Shown piece by piece: positions 45,838-57,357 of a DNA stretch of 64,000 nucleotides (its first letter is position 1; each line of letters opens with the position of its first letter). The translations under genes and the position numbers were made by a program. The notes below the pieces were generated by a model, which saw only the letters and a program-made list of their open reading frames with translations, was not told the DNA's origin and searched no databases. The DNA comes from Reticulitermes speratus (taxonomy: Eukaryota; Arthropoda; Insecta; Blattodea; Rhinotermitidae). Where the stretch lies: positions 32,320,743 through 32,384,742 of the forward strand of contig JAJKFL010000013.1 in the NCBI GenBank assembly GCA_021186555.1, given 5' to 3'.

Positions 45838-45920
45838 CCAAGCAACACTCTTCTTCCTCTTCAGAAGCTAACAGTTGCTCCACTGGTCAAGAATTCCCTG
45901 CTTTCTCCAGAACTTGAAGG
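45838..45920 (-). mobile_element. LINE 3' tail fragment, antisense
   Basis: The reverse strand matches the NAG...LLASEEE tail block of the LINE at 19553-19905. Very short. Confidence 0.45.
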
Positions 45921-46136
45921 GTGCCTGACATGATCAAAAAAACCCTCCACTCATTCCTATCAGGAGCCAAGCATCCTGTTTACACCACCCATCATATTTC
46001 CTTGAGATCCAACTTAAAATTATCCTTGTACCTATGCATAGCAACCCTGTATGTATTTTCATATCATATGTACATTACATAGCTTGCTCATATCATCTTC
46101 CTTCAATTAGGCATTCTAAAGGTACAAAACAAAAAA

Positions 46137-47857
46137 TACCGCATATATGGGAATGTAAAATGCGGGGTTTTCCCAAAATTCGGGCCTTAAACATGTGGTG
46201 TGATCTGAAATTCAAGTACGAAGTTCTGAACCACAGCACACCAAGGGAAACCATGTTCTGCATTGCCAAATGGTCATGGATAGATGAAAGAGAGAACAGG
46301 GCATGATGTCAGGTAATTAGTTCTGATCCATGAGCTTTGTAAGTCATTTGTATTCCAGTAAAATGTCAGGCCACATTGAGAAGAGGTCTACTATTGTTAG
46401 ATTGGAACCAAATTGGATCAGGAGAATTTATAACACCAAATTTAAACAAATGGTGACTGAATACACCAAAAACCCCTATAAATTTAATGCAGCAAGATAG
46501 CTCAATGTCATAAAAGCAAATGTATGAAGGTGGAGGCAACAGAAGCAAACGCTGATAAACGCAAACTCCACCCAAAGATCCCTCGGTTGCCCCAGGCATG
46601 AACGTTAACTTGCGTCAGAAGAGGAAATTGCTGAGTCTGTGTGCTTAAAGAGAGAAACTGGAGTGTCAAGTACTTGTGCAGCAATAAAATATGAAACACA
46701 AGAACTTGCCAAATCTCACATCACACGGCATCAATTCAAAGCCAGCACAGATTTGTGTATGTATGAAGAGCAGGAATGGGGTTTGTCTTCATAAATAAAC
46801 TCTGCTTTGCCAGAATTGCCACCAGACTTAGAGGAAAAGCTTGTTGCTTGTCAGAAACATGACATTGGACTTTGATAAAATGAACACCTACATCCTGAGC
46901 CAATTATGAGATACAGAAGAAATTCCAGTGTACTTACATATGCCATCAAATTACACTGCCGATCAGGCCAGGGCAAAATCTGTGGCGACTTAAATGTTTG
47001 GGAATGAAAAGATACGAGAAACTGTCACTTTGTCAGTATTGGTAGATGACAGCAAGTTGCCATCATACATAATTCTGAATCACTGAACAATACCTAAGGA
47101 GCAACTGCCTATATGAAGCACTGTCAGTGGTGTGGAACAAGACATCTATGCTCCTGAGCAAACAGGTTATGTGTTAAGGGACATTTAACACCAGAAATAA
47201 AAGTCACAATTACCAGAAGTTCCTTCACCACAGATACTATTGTCATACCTGGTGGAAGGAGGGGGGTCAGTGTCTTCACCACAGATACTATTGTCATACC
47301 TGGTGGCAGGGGGGGTCAGTGTCTTCACCACAGATACTATTGTCATACCTGGTGCAGGGGGGGGGGGCAGTGTCTTCACAACTGCAATGTTAGGTGTTGT
47401 GGTAAACAAACAGGACCTAAAACACGTATGCATTAAATGGCTCTTGACAGAAGGCAATAATTTGGATCATAATTTAAACTTGGCTGGAGAAATCAAGAAG
47501 CCCAGTATGACTCTTCTTCGTCATTGGATCACAAGAGCATGGCATTGCATCTCACCAGAAGTGATTGTGAAGGGTTGTAGAAGAGTGCTGTATTACCAAT
47601 CCAATGGATGGTCGCTGAGGAATGGCAATGAAGAGGAAGGAATGTTAGCAGGAAGAGAGGGGATGATTAAGGAATTGTTTAGTAGTGGCACAGTCTTGCA
47701 CGTCGTGAGTAGTAACTGCATGAAGTTAATAGTATATTATGTTTCTTTAGCAACATTTTAATGGGGAGGGGGGGTCATCGTGAATTTCGCTAAATCATGT
47801 TCTCTGGGAAAATGTGTTTTATTTGAGTGGTCAGATTGCATTTGGATAAATATGGGA
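46137..47857 (+). mobile_element. near-complete pogo/Tigger element (copy B, right), dead
   Basis: The left end TACCGCATATATGGGAATG and the right end GGTCAGATTGCATTTGG...TATGG are inverted relatives. Broken frames cover the N-terminal helix-turn-helix (RWRQQKQTLINANSTQ), the second DNA-binding part (AAIKYETQELAKSH, QFKAS) and the DDE domain (KGHLTPEIKVTITRSS, VVVNKQDLKHV, GEIKKPSMTLLRHWI, ISPEVIVKG). A three-unit minisatellite interrupts the DDE domain at 47226-47372. Stops and shifts throughout. In copy A everything left of 46734 is missing. Confidence 0.8.
47226..47372 (+). repeat. three-unit version of the Tigger-derived minisatellite
   Basis: Three units of about 50 bp with the same TDTIVIPGG coding block and G-runs as the array at 23690-24420. 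The short array, still close to in frame with the transposase on both sides, shows what the ancestral state of copy A probably resembled. Confidence 0.92.
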
Positions 47858-48413
47858 AATTAATCACTTACAATACATATAATCATCCTTATGAAACTGA
47901 GACGATGGAAAATGAAAATCAGTTCCTTTGGCTATTTAAATCCAGGAAACAAGGCAATAAATGTCTCTTCTGTGCATACATACAGCACTCACCAGCCTTT
48001 CTCTCAGACCAGGAAATCTATCTTCAACCCTCTGTAGCATAACTACTGGCACCTTTGTTGCAAGGGAGTGCAAAGTCTTTCGTAACCTTAAATTTCGTTC
48101 AGCACACATCATGGGTCTGTATGCTCCACAACAAAGTGGCGTACAAGAATTCTAGTGATGTATCTTCACAGTTATGTAAGAATGTATTCGTATATAGCAC
48201 GGAATAACTGCCGAGGTCCTGAAAAGAAACATACTGATCATTTGCGGAATTCAAACATATCATACTTTATAGAAAGACTAAGAGGTAAATGGAAATGAAC
48301 TGCACGTTTAGATATAATGAGACCTTATTATCACACCACAGACTGTCAGTTGTCAGACACTGAATAATGAAAAATTTGTGTATCTACTAGATGGAGGAAA
48401 AACATAGTAGTAG

Positions 48414-48686
48414 TTCAACCCAGAACAGGCCACGAAGGACCAGAGGCAGGATACAGGTATATCACTACTCTTTCTTTAACCTCCGCACTAGATGGGGGTG
48501 GGTGATCAATGTCACGCCCTCGCCGCTTTATCCCTGGGAAAGAGACCCGGCACCCATTGTACAGGAGGCAGGGTGGGCCCTAGGACCAGTGTGGACGGAT
48601 GTACAAAATCTCACCACCACCAGGATTCAATGTCTGGACCGTCTAGCCCATAGGAAGTCGCTATACCGACTATGCTATCCCGGCCC
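48414..48686 (-). mobile_element. tRNA-derived SINE, antisense (copy B)
   Basis: Duplicate of the SINE at 25466-25739, inherited with the segment, with the same A box and body. Confidence 0.7.
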
Positions 48687-50740
48687 ATGGGGGTAGAAGA
48701 AGAAGAATATATAATGGGTTCAAGCCTTTAAAGACCCAATACACATAGGCCTTTTATTAACAGGTTCCTTGTGCCCCCTTATTCCCTAACCCTTTCTCTC
48801 TAGAAAAGAACTTTATTCAAGTCATACAGCCTTACTAAAGGCCAGGTTTCATCTTGGATGAATTTTCCTAATAACCTGTGGGTCCGGCCTATCCAAGCCC
48901 AAAGAGAAATATCCCAAGTGTGGCTAAAGCATCACACTCACATCATATATGTGAAGATGACTCAAATTCTTTCCCACTTCTACATGTGAGAAAATCACAA
49001 AGTCTATCACATGTAGATGCTTCCTTAGAGTAATGTGGCCAAACATAAGGCCACAGACACTCTTAAGTTATATGTAACGCAAGAATATATTAAGTACAGG
49101 TTCCGGCCCAATAAACATATCGGCTGAACCCTCCATTGCTAAGTGCCTTTAGGTTTCCCTTATGGAGCCCCATGAAAAGAACTGCTCCGTTTCCAGAGCC
49201 TTCTATTACATGTCTCTCGTGATTCCTCAGCATATGAGCCCTCCCTCCAGGTTCCTCTCATGGAGCCTCTGTAAAGAGAGAGATGCTCCACATCCAAATC
49301 CTTCCTTGACATGTCTGTTGGAGTCCCCAGTAAATGAGCACACCCTCCAGGTTCCCCTCATGGAGCCCCTATATGGAGAGATGCTCCATTTCAAGAGCCT
49401 TCTTTTACATATTTTTCAGAGTCCTCAGTAAAGGAGCCCCCGCCCCCTCCAGGTAACCCTCGCAGAGCTCACACAAGAGAGGACACTCTGTTTCCACAGC
49501 CTTCTTCTATATATCTCTTTACCAAGACAAAAGAAGAGCCTCTTTTCAGCCCATAGATCCCAGCCTCAGTCCCCTATTCTGTCCCAGAGCAGTCTGCAAC
49601 CCAGACAAACCCTTGGACATCCGTAAGAGCCTTTCGGCCACAAATCCAGTCTTCACTGGAAAGAAAAAGTGCCATATAAAAGAGTTCCAAAATATATTTA
49701 GGCTTCATGGAGTCACTTCCCATCCTAAAAATGGACTGAGATTCATGAAGCCTACTCTAGGTTACCCTTGAGGAGCTCCTATAAAAAGAGACACACCGCT
49801 TCCAGAGCCATTTGTTTATTGATTGATCCATTCATTCATTCTTTCCTATATCCCAGGGTCCCCAGTTAAGGAGCTCTCCCATAAAACACGGGGAAAACGA
49901 ACAGTCACCGTCCACAGAGCCCGACGCAGACGGAAGGCGTACATACAACAGGGTGCGGTTTTGTTTCCTCAAGGGGATCGTTTATGACACTGCTATTACT
50001 ACTCCAGTGCCTTGCAGGATTCAGTACGGTACCTTCCACTTTGGCGTGAGTGGACCAGAGCCCTGTGTGTCCTAGTAACCCTCTACAAGGTATCCCCTAC
50101 ACACCTGTTACCACCTCCCTGTGACCCAGGGTATGGTTTGCCAGCACGTGTCAGAGTAACTCCCCTTCAGGGCAACCTCTCTACACCTGTTACCATCTCC
50201 ACATAACACTGAGGTACGCATGAGGTGTTGAATTTGTGGGAGGGGACCCATGGGGGTAAAACACAAGTTATTAAAATATGTAAGAAGTAACAATGACACA
50301 GCTGGCATGGATCACTGAAAGTTTTAGATGAATCACAAGAAGTGACTAAGCATATGATTTACAGTGAAAAAGCAACAGCTTAGCAGCAATATGAACCACA
50401 AAGGGTTTGCCTGTGACACTTTAGTCTTAAAAGGCATGTAAAGTAAAAACAAAATTCATTGATTTAAAGCCTGTTGTATGAGTGTGTATAAGTGGCAGTG
50501 CAAAACATATTGCACTATTTCCTGCCATCTGAATGTATCTAACTATGGTGAGGACAACAACACAGAACAATGTAATAACAAACAATACAATAATACACAC
50601 CACCTCCAAACAGTAATATAACAGTCAGACCAAATCTTCCATCTTCTGGGACGTTACGCAGACTTGAGTTTGGGACAGCCTATCAGACCCGTATTCTCTC
50701 TTCTCTGAGTGTTTCATTTTAGTATCTCACCCTCACTACT

Positions 50741-50775
<35 letters not shown>

Positions 50776-51713
50776 GAGTGTTCAGAGAGGTCTACTTCAC
50801 CCAGGTTCTCTGATCAAACTTTGTTTTCTTTGAATGGTCTCTGATGCATGCTACATAACCCACCCACCTCATATTCCTTGCTTGGATCATCCTAACATTT
50901 TACAACCAGTACAAATTATGCAGCATCTCATTATGCAACTCTCTGCAGCCTCCTGTCATTTCCTCTGTTTTGGTTCAAACACTCACCTGAGCCCTTTGTT
51001 CTCAAACAGCCCCAGTCTATAAATGTTTTCACCACAGTGTTCTTAGATACCCTCAATCCACATCCTGCCCTTAATGTCAGACACTAAGTTCCAAAACCAT
51101 ACAAATAGCATGTCAAACAACAATATTATATATAATCATTTTTATGTTTCTGGATGGGAGACAAAACGATAAAAGACTCTCAAATAATGGTAGGAAAATA
51201 GTTGTGACTTATACAAAAAACAAATTTTATACTATGCACTAGCTGAATCACTGGATGAATTACTGATTATACCACAACCAATACACATCATACACCAGTA
51301 AAATAAAAGCTATACAAACATGTTCTGGCAGCTCTGCAAGAGAAGTGTTATGTCACACCACACCACACAGGGTTATGGAGAAATGCAGAGTAGTGACAAA
51401 CTTCATTTACATTCAAACACTTACACTCCTTACAATCCTTCATTCACGAACTATTCGAAATACTGTTATTTCTTTAACTGAAACAATAATTACAGGTGAA
51501 CATGCAAGTAGTTTCCCTTCATAACTGCCTTACTTTCATCTTATACAATTCTTGCCATATTCTTTTATGGCAACATAAGGTCAAGTCACAGTTGGCCACA
51601 TACATAAAAAAACACACAATGTATTCTGTTATAGTTAGGTCTCCAGGCTTTGTGATTTGGTACAAATCATGCCATAGTTCTTGGAATGTATGTGTATTTA
51701 TGTCCACATAAAA
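48687..51713. other. anonymous duplicated sequence with old tandem repeats (copy B)
   Basis: Collinear with 25740-29110. The roughly 95-bp degenerate repeats recur at 49140-49880. The C-run of copy A is short here. A TC/AC microsatellite lies at 50740-50775, longer than its counterpart. No coding sequence recognised. Confidence 0.55.
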
Positions 51714-51719
51714 AAGATT

Positions 51720-52364
51720 GATATATTCCACATTCTCCACTTGTTTTTGATCTAATATTTCAATTATTTGGGTAGCATCATAACAAGTGATGCAAGGTGT
51801 ACACGTGAAATTAAATCCAGAATTGCCATGGCAAAAGCAGCATTCAACAAGAAGAATATTTTCACCAGCAAACTGGACTTAAATTTAAGGAAGAAACTAG
51901 TAAAGTGCTACATTTGGAGCATAGCTTTGTATGGTGCTGAAACGTGGACACTTCGGAAAGTAGATTAGAAGTATCTGGAAAGTTTTGAAATGTGGTGGTG
52001 GAGAAGAATGGAGAAGATCAGTTGGCCCGATCGTGTGAGAAATGAAGAAGTATTACACAGAGTCAAGGAGGAGAGGAACATCCTACATACAATAAAAAGA
52101 AGAAAGGCTAACTGGATTGGTCACATCTTGCGTAGAAACTGCCTTCTGAAACACGTGATTGAAGGAAAGTTAGAAGGAAGGATAGAAATGACGGGACGAC
52201 GAGGGAGAAGACGTAAGCAGCTACTGGATGACCTTAAGGAAAAGAAAAGATACTGGAAATTGAAAGAGGAAGCACTAGATCGCACCATGTGGAGAACTCG
52301 CTTTGGAAGAGGCTACGGACCTGTCGTAAGACAGACTACAGAATGAATGAATGAATGAATAAAT
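51720..52364 (+). mobile_element. 5'-truncated LINE insertion specific to copy B
   Basis: Flanked by AAGATT at 51714-51719 and 52365-52370. Copy A has the uninterrupted site near 29105. It encodes the reverse-transcriptase thumb and C-terminus: LGSIITSDARCTREIKSRI, WSIALYGAETWTLRK, a TAG at about 51967, FEMWWWRRMEKISW, KANWIGHILRRNCLLKHVI and GRRGRRRKQLLDDL. It ends in a (GAAT)n-type tail. This is an RTE/CR1-related family with a microsatellite tail. Confidence 0.85.
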
Positions 52365-53002
52365 AAGATTAGGCTTTGGTTTTGTGTTAGTAAACCAGGT
52401 AGAATTCGAGTTTGTTTACAGATATTAGTGCAGCCCTTACAGTGATTTCGCTACGGCCTAATACATCTGGGAACTCGTAAATATGTTGCACGCAGTGCTA
52501 CGAACTCTTTAATATATTGGTTAACGCTTTTACTACACAAGTACACCGAACATATAAGCAAATGCATCTACCCGAAATGTTACGTCACGATTAGCGACAC
52601 TGTGTGGTTTTAACGCATCGTGACTATAAGAATTTTTAATAATTTCACATCTCTTATTTAATTTTTAATTTATACCTGTGATACATCGGATCTTTAAATT
52701 ACTGTACAGCCTGTTCATGGCTTCTAGGAAAAGACGAAATGTGTAACTGAGGTTTTTAAATATAGAAGTTTTACTCTTCGCTTACTGTTTATATTTCAGC
52801 ACTCGTTTTCTTACCCGATCACACGGTAGGCAGACAACTAAATTGTCGAAACGGGTCAATTACGGTAAGAAAGCAGTACAAAAATCTGTACCTTGCTTGT
52901 ATCAATACTGTTGCACAAAATCAGACTATCCTACACCCACGCCACAACCTCAAACACAAGCCAACATTTACCACGGTTAACCTATCTGCGTACGTTACCT
53001 GC

Positions 53003-53486
53003 CAGGGGGCAGAAACTGAGATTGGGGAAGGGGAAGCATGCAATCGCGACATCTTATCGTAGTGCACATCATACTCGTCAACAACGACAACTACAATATC
53101 TACTATTAATCATAACAGATGTCGCACAAAGTCGGAAGAAGTTACCATGCCACGTGATATTTTGGACCAATCACAAAGAAGCGCCAACCTTTCATTGTGA
53201 CCTGTGATTGTAACGGCTCGTGCCTCCAATAGATTGGTGCAAGAATAATTTGAATTGATTATTTATTCTCTTTCGTCTGTGGATTTTGCTTTCAGCGTCT
53301 AGATAGTATCGTTGTGTGTTGATTACATCGTGTGTTATGTATTCTCCAGCACAGATTACTACAGATTCTCCAGCGTCTGTGGAACGGTAAGATTTGAATT
53401 TATGAAAGCTTAGCTTAATCCTACATGATGGGCCGTGTAATTTTGAGATGTACGTACTGTATCGCGTTGTATTCTGTTTCTTTCAG
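53003..53486 (+). promoter_or_regulatory. 5' region of the THAP transposase gene
   Basis: Begins CAGGGGGCAGAAACTGAG right at the end of duplication copy B. A non-coding first exon can be inferred to end at 53387 (GGAACG then GTAAGA), with an intron to TTTCAG at 53486. A CCAAT motif lies at about 53167. Start of transcription not defined. Confidence 0.4.
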
Positions 53487-55877
53487 CAAAATGGCCAGGC
53501 GGAACAAGTGCCACGCGGCAAGATGTACATCGACGCACAAAGACGGTGTACGATTCTTCAGATTTCCTACGAATACGATACGGTATGTCACATGCAATAT
53601 CGTAATATAAGCAGATCTCATTTAATATAGTACGTATGTGTAAAAAGGAAATGTGAAAATGTCAATTGCAGTCCAGTGGACTGTGCAGGGTTACACGGCG
53701 TTACAATAAAGAAGACCAGTCAGATGTGCACTGTGCATTCCTAATAGGAAATGTGTAAGTCATTAATACTAGGAGAATGCAATTTAAATGTATCCCATTA
53801 ACATTAAATTCCCAAACATATGTAATGTAATGTACTTTCATTTTTTCTTTCCAGAGCCAAAGTATGGGCGGAGAACGTCGAGCAGCCATGCAGTATCGAC
53901 TCTGCAAAAATGCTGTACAAATATTTTTTGTGCAGCAAACATTTTGCAGAGAGCGATTTCTGCACTTCTGAAAGGGTACGCCTGAACAAAGTGGCAGTTC
54001 CACATGGCTCAGATTCATTTTCACATTCAATCCCACAACCTTCGGAATCTTCCTATTATAACCCTTCTCTGAACTCCTTGCCCACAAATTTAACCCCTGA
54101 AGATAACCTCCATGTCCTACCACCCACCAGAACCTACGGCAAGGCGTCTGTGTCCTCCACTAAAACTACTATGCCTGTCCATGCAGACAGTCCTTCAACT
54201 TCTCATCAAATCCCTGGGTTCCAAACACCACCACCAGCAGGCAGAACTTTAGCAGTGAAAGAAACCTCTTGTTCCTTGAGCCCTGTAAATCCTAATGCTT
54301 GTGATGGAGAACTCAGATGTATCAATCATCAAAGTTCTTCCTCAAAGCCTAGAGCAAGGCATTCTCTACTAAAAGAACTTAATTTGGCAACAGTTGCAGA
54401 ATTGACACATAGAAAAAGGAAAATGTATGAACATATTCGGAAGCAGGGGAGTGCGCTATGTAAATTGAAAAAGCAATGCAAGGCAAAAAAGTTGAAAGAT
54501 GTCTGTGATCTGGATAGGGATCCAGTGATGCAGAAGCTTGCATCTTCTTTGTCTGTAGAGGCTGCCAGGTTATTGGCAGGAGTTATTCAGAACAGTAGGC
54601 AGAAGCCCAAGGGCAGGAGGTGGAATTTTGAAGACAAAGTGTTGGCTCTGGCCCTACTGAAACGCAGTCCCAAATCCTACATCCTTCTGCAGACGCTCTT
54701 CCCCCTTCCATCTAGACGAACATTGCAGTCTGTCCTTAATACTGTTCACTTCACGGCAGGCATTAATGCCCATGTGTTTGGTGCACTCAAACACTGCGCA
54801 GACAATGTCTGATAAAGATCGTTATTGTATTCTGATGTTTGATGAAATGTCAATCAGAGAAAACTTGTGCTTTAAGCAGAAATTGGGCTGCATAGAGGGT
54901 TTTGAGGACTTTGGAAGCCAGGGCAGGACAAGCAACATTGCAAATCATGCTCTGGTTTTCATGGTCAGTGGCCTGCATCAAAAGTGGAAGCAACCAGTGG
55001 CTTACTACTTTAGTCGCGGAAGCACTAAGGCTGAGATGCTTGCGCAATTTTTGAAAGAGGTTCTTGACGCTTGTCAGAATGCTGGACTGCAAGTTGTTGC
55101 CACTGTCTGTGACATGGGTGCCAACAATGTCAAAACCTTGAAATTGTTGGGTGCTTCTGAAACAGAAGCATTCTTCAAGTTTCATAATTAAAGAAATTGC
55201 GACAGTATTTGATCCTCCACACCTCCTGAAATGTACCCGAAACCTATTCCATAAGTATGATGTGCAGTTGAAGTCTGAGGCACTGGACAAACAGCTTCCT
55301 GTTATAGGTGGGAACACATTTTGTGATGTGTACAAGTTTGACAAACCGCATCCACTCCGACAACTGTATAAGCTTACAGACACACACCTGAACCCTGTGG
55401 GGCAGAATGCAATGAAGGTGAAGCTGGCTGCACAAGTGTTGAGCCACACTGTAGCAGCAAGTCTGTATAGCCTCGTATGTACAGGTAAGAAATGTTTCAT
55501 TGCATTCAGTTATTTGTAATGCACTGTTTTTAAGGCATTGGTTACATGAAGACAATTTTTCCAACTTCTCCCCAAAATGTACTTGTGATCAGCTGAAAAA
55601 AAAGAACTTTATTTTCTCCCAGTTTCTGTGCACTGATTACTGTGTTATTCTAATATTAATGTAACAAGGCCCTAGCTTTATTATTTTACTGATTCTTTTA
55701 GGAATGTTGAGCAGCACATACCTGGCTACTGTCACCTTCATTGGGGAAGTTGATAAGCTCTTTGACAGTTTGAACGTGGTGCGGTGTATGATTTTGTGGA
55801 ACATCAAAAAGTGCAAAGATACAGTGAACAGTGTGGTTTCAACATTCTGTCATTTTAACTATATTTTATACTCATGA
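53487..55877 (+). pseudogene. P-element-type transposase with THAP domain, frameshifted
   Basis: Exon 53487-53582 starts MARRNKCHAARCTS (ATG 53491) and donates in phase 2. Exon 53855-55484 completes the C2CH THAP zinc finger (C-x4-C, FFRFP, W in AKVWAEN, LCSKHF). A low-complexity linker, a coiled segment (LTHRKRKMYEHIRKQG) and the P-type transposase domain follow: LMFDEMSIRENL and VCDMGANN carry the presumed catalytic aspartates, then FDPPHLLKCTRN. One base is missing near 54806 and one is extra near 55185. The intron 55485-55701 leads to TFIGEVDKLFDSLN, after which the gene is cut off and stops at 55875. THAP9 and P elements share this layout. Confidence 0.85.
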
Positions 55878-56105
55878 TTTTACTTATATATGATTTTATA
55901 AACAGTACACAAAAAGTTTTACGAATGTCAATAATAGGCAGACCCAGCATTTGAGAAGCACTATTAGAAAGCCCCTGATGATGGCTCGTGGAGAGCCGAA
56001 ACATATGTAGGGTTCGACTATAATAAAGGGCTGATTGCACCTTTTTAGTGATTTCTGCATTTGTTGGTGTATTCCTGAATATACACTGTTTGATGTTATA
56101 CATCA
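55860..56105 (+). mobile_element. Penelope-like element 3' fragment
   Basis: Starts around the truncation of the THAP transposase and contains the hammerhead-like core, then an AATAAAGGG signal. It ends approximately at the TACATCAATCAC stretch. No reverse transcriptase is present. Confidence 0.5.
55970..56014 (+). ncRNA. type I hammerhead ribozyme-like motif
   Basis: Core CTGATGA (55975-55981), stem II GGCTC/GAGCC (55983-55987 with 55993-55997, loop GTGGA), GAAA (55998-56001), minimal stem III AC-ATAT-GT, and GTA as cleavage triplet ending at 56009. Stem I AGCCC (55970-55974) pairs with GGGTT (56010-56014). One extra T stands between the core A and stem II. Minimal hammerheads with very short stem III are known from Penelope-like retroelements. 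Activity is not shown by sequence alone. Confidence 0.6.
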
Positions 56106-56237
56106 ATCACTTTTTTCATTCATCCTGTAGATGAAAATACAGTGATATAGGATGTGAATCTGTATTATACATAACAAAAGTACAGCTGTGTTTATTGTAT
56201 ATACAACATATACCTTTGCTTGTATAGTCATAATAGA

Positions 56238-56280
56238 TAGATAGATTGATTGATAGCTAGATAGATAGATAGATATAATA
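56238..56280. repeat. GATA/GATT microsatellite
   Basis: Runs of ATAG/ATTG tetranucleotides (AGATAGATAG type). Confidence 0.8.
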
Positions 56281-56849
56281 AAGACTATTTCTTGTGTTAC
56301 GTGTATGTACATGTTTATTTACAGTGCAGTTAGACTTTTCTATTACTTATAAGATTGTCTTTTGAATGTATAACAAATACACTGTTAATATCTTTAGATG
56401 ACTGAAACTCTTTCTACACGATTCTAAATGTTTTAACCCTGCAGTATACCTTACTGCCCGTTTTTGAAGAATAAAAAATTTTTAGTTTCTTTATATCTTG
56501 TCCTACATTCAATATTGATGTGTTTGAAGTGGAAGTTAAAAGTGTGAACATTAACATACTCTGTAGCTGAGTAGATTTCAGTGCAGGGATAATAAATACA
56601 TATGAATGAAATATCTATGATATGACCTATTGTACAGGACATTATTTCATGCTGCTGCTGAACCATGTCAAGTGAAAATTATCTGTATGACAGTGGAGAA
56701 AGGGAGGGGGGGATATTGAGGGCCGAATAGTAGTCAACCTTACCGACTGGGATATTGCTACCGATTGCTACTAACACCTTGTGGTACTTGTGCACAGCGC
56801 ATAGATGGCAGGACAATAGACTCCGCCCCCACGTTTCCGACCAATAGCA
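56281..56849. other. unassigned, AT-rich
   Basis: Nothing recognised. A G-rich patch (GGGAGGGGGGG) lies near 56702. Confidence 0.35.
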
Positions 56850-56927
56850 TTGAAGTTACCGATCTGGTAGTAGTAATCTGTGTTACTTGCGAACCACGGG
56901 TGACATGTCCTCGAGAGTATGTGACAC
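56850..56927. repeat. short repeat shared with the end of duplication copy A
   Basis: GTTACTTGCGAACCACGG and the following TGACATGTCCTCGA match 34056-34111 closely. Upstream similarity fades. It may be the displaced continuation of duplication copy B or a dispersed repeat. Confidence 0.5.
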
Positions 56928-57357
56928 GACACAGATTATCGATCCTTTGCTGCTGCCTGGATGTCGACTGATGGTTGAATGAATGATTGATACTGGTCGG
57001 CCAAGCAACCACCAACCAAAGTGCTAACTAAGGGCGTCCCTTGGTCTGTTTAACCATTCCTGCGTTTTACCGCATTGCTGGACTCGATAACAGACTCTTT
57101 ATTCTATAACTGAGGATTTTGCTTACGCTAACGATTTATGGTCTCGATTAGGTCGGGACCTGGCACACCGAAAGCTACAGCTCTAGGAGCGTGTAGTATT
57201 TCTAAGTGGGGGGAATACTTTGGTTGGATGGCACCCTGGGATTTGAACCCAGAGTGGCATTTTCACAATTAAATTCGCGAAGGATCTAAAACCTACACAC
57301 GAGTACTTTAGCCCTACCGGGGGGGAGTGCGGGCCGTGCCCCGACTTTTTGTTATAC
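56928..57357. other. unassigned, possible SINE head in antisense
   Basis: At 57235-57260 the reverse strand reads GGGTTCAAATCCCAGGG, a B-box-like tRNA motif, but no A box partner was found. The rest is not recognised. Confidence 0.35.

Larger units (their letters stand above)
39548..53002. repeat. segmental duplication, copy B
   Basis: Collinear with copy A (20693-34064). Relative to A it retains 42474-46733 (zinc-finger leader exons, LTR-like repeat, LINE pieces, Tigger 5' half), has a short minisatellite, a LINE insert at 51720-52364, and no Jockey element (empty site 52832-52845). It ends at GTTACCTGC, after which P-element-type sequence begins. Confidence 0.92.

Noticed and set aside
53003..56877. 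terminal inverted repeats for the P-type element
   Set aside because: The left candidate CAGGGGGCAGAAACTGAG has no inverse near 56860 or elsewhere up to 57400, so element borders could not be set.
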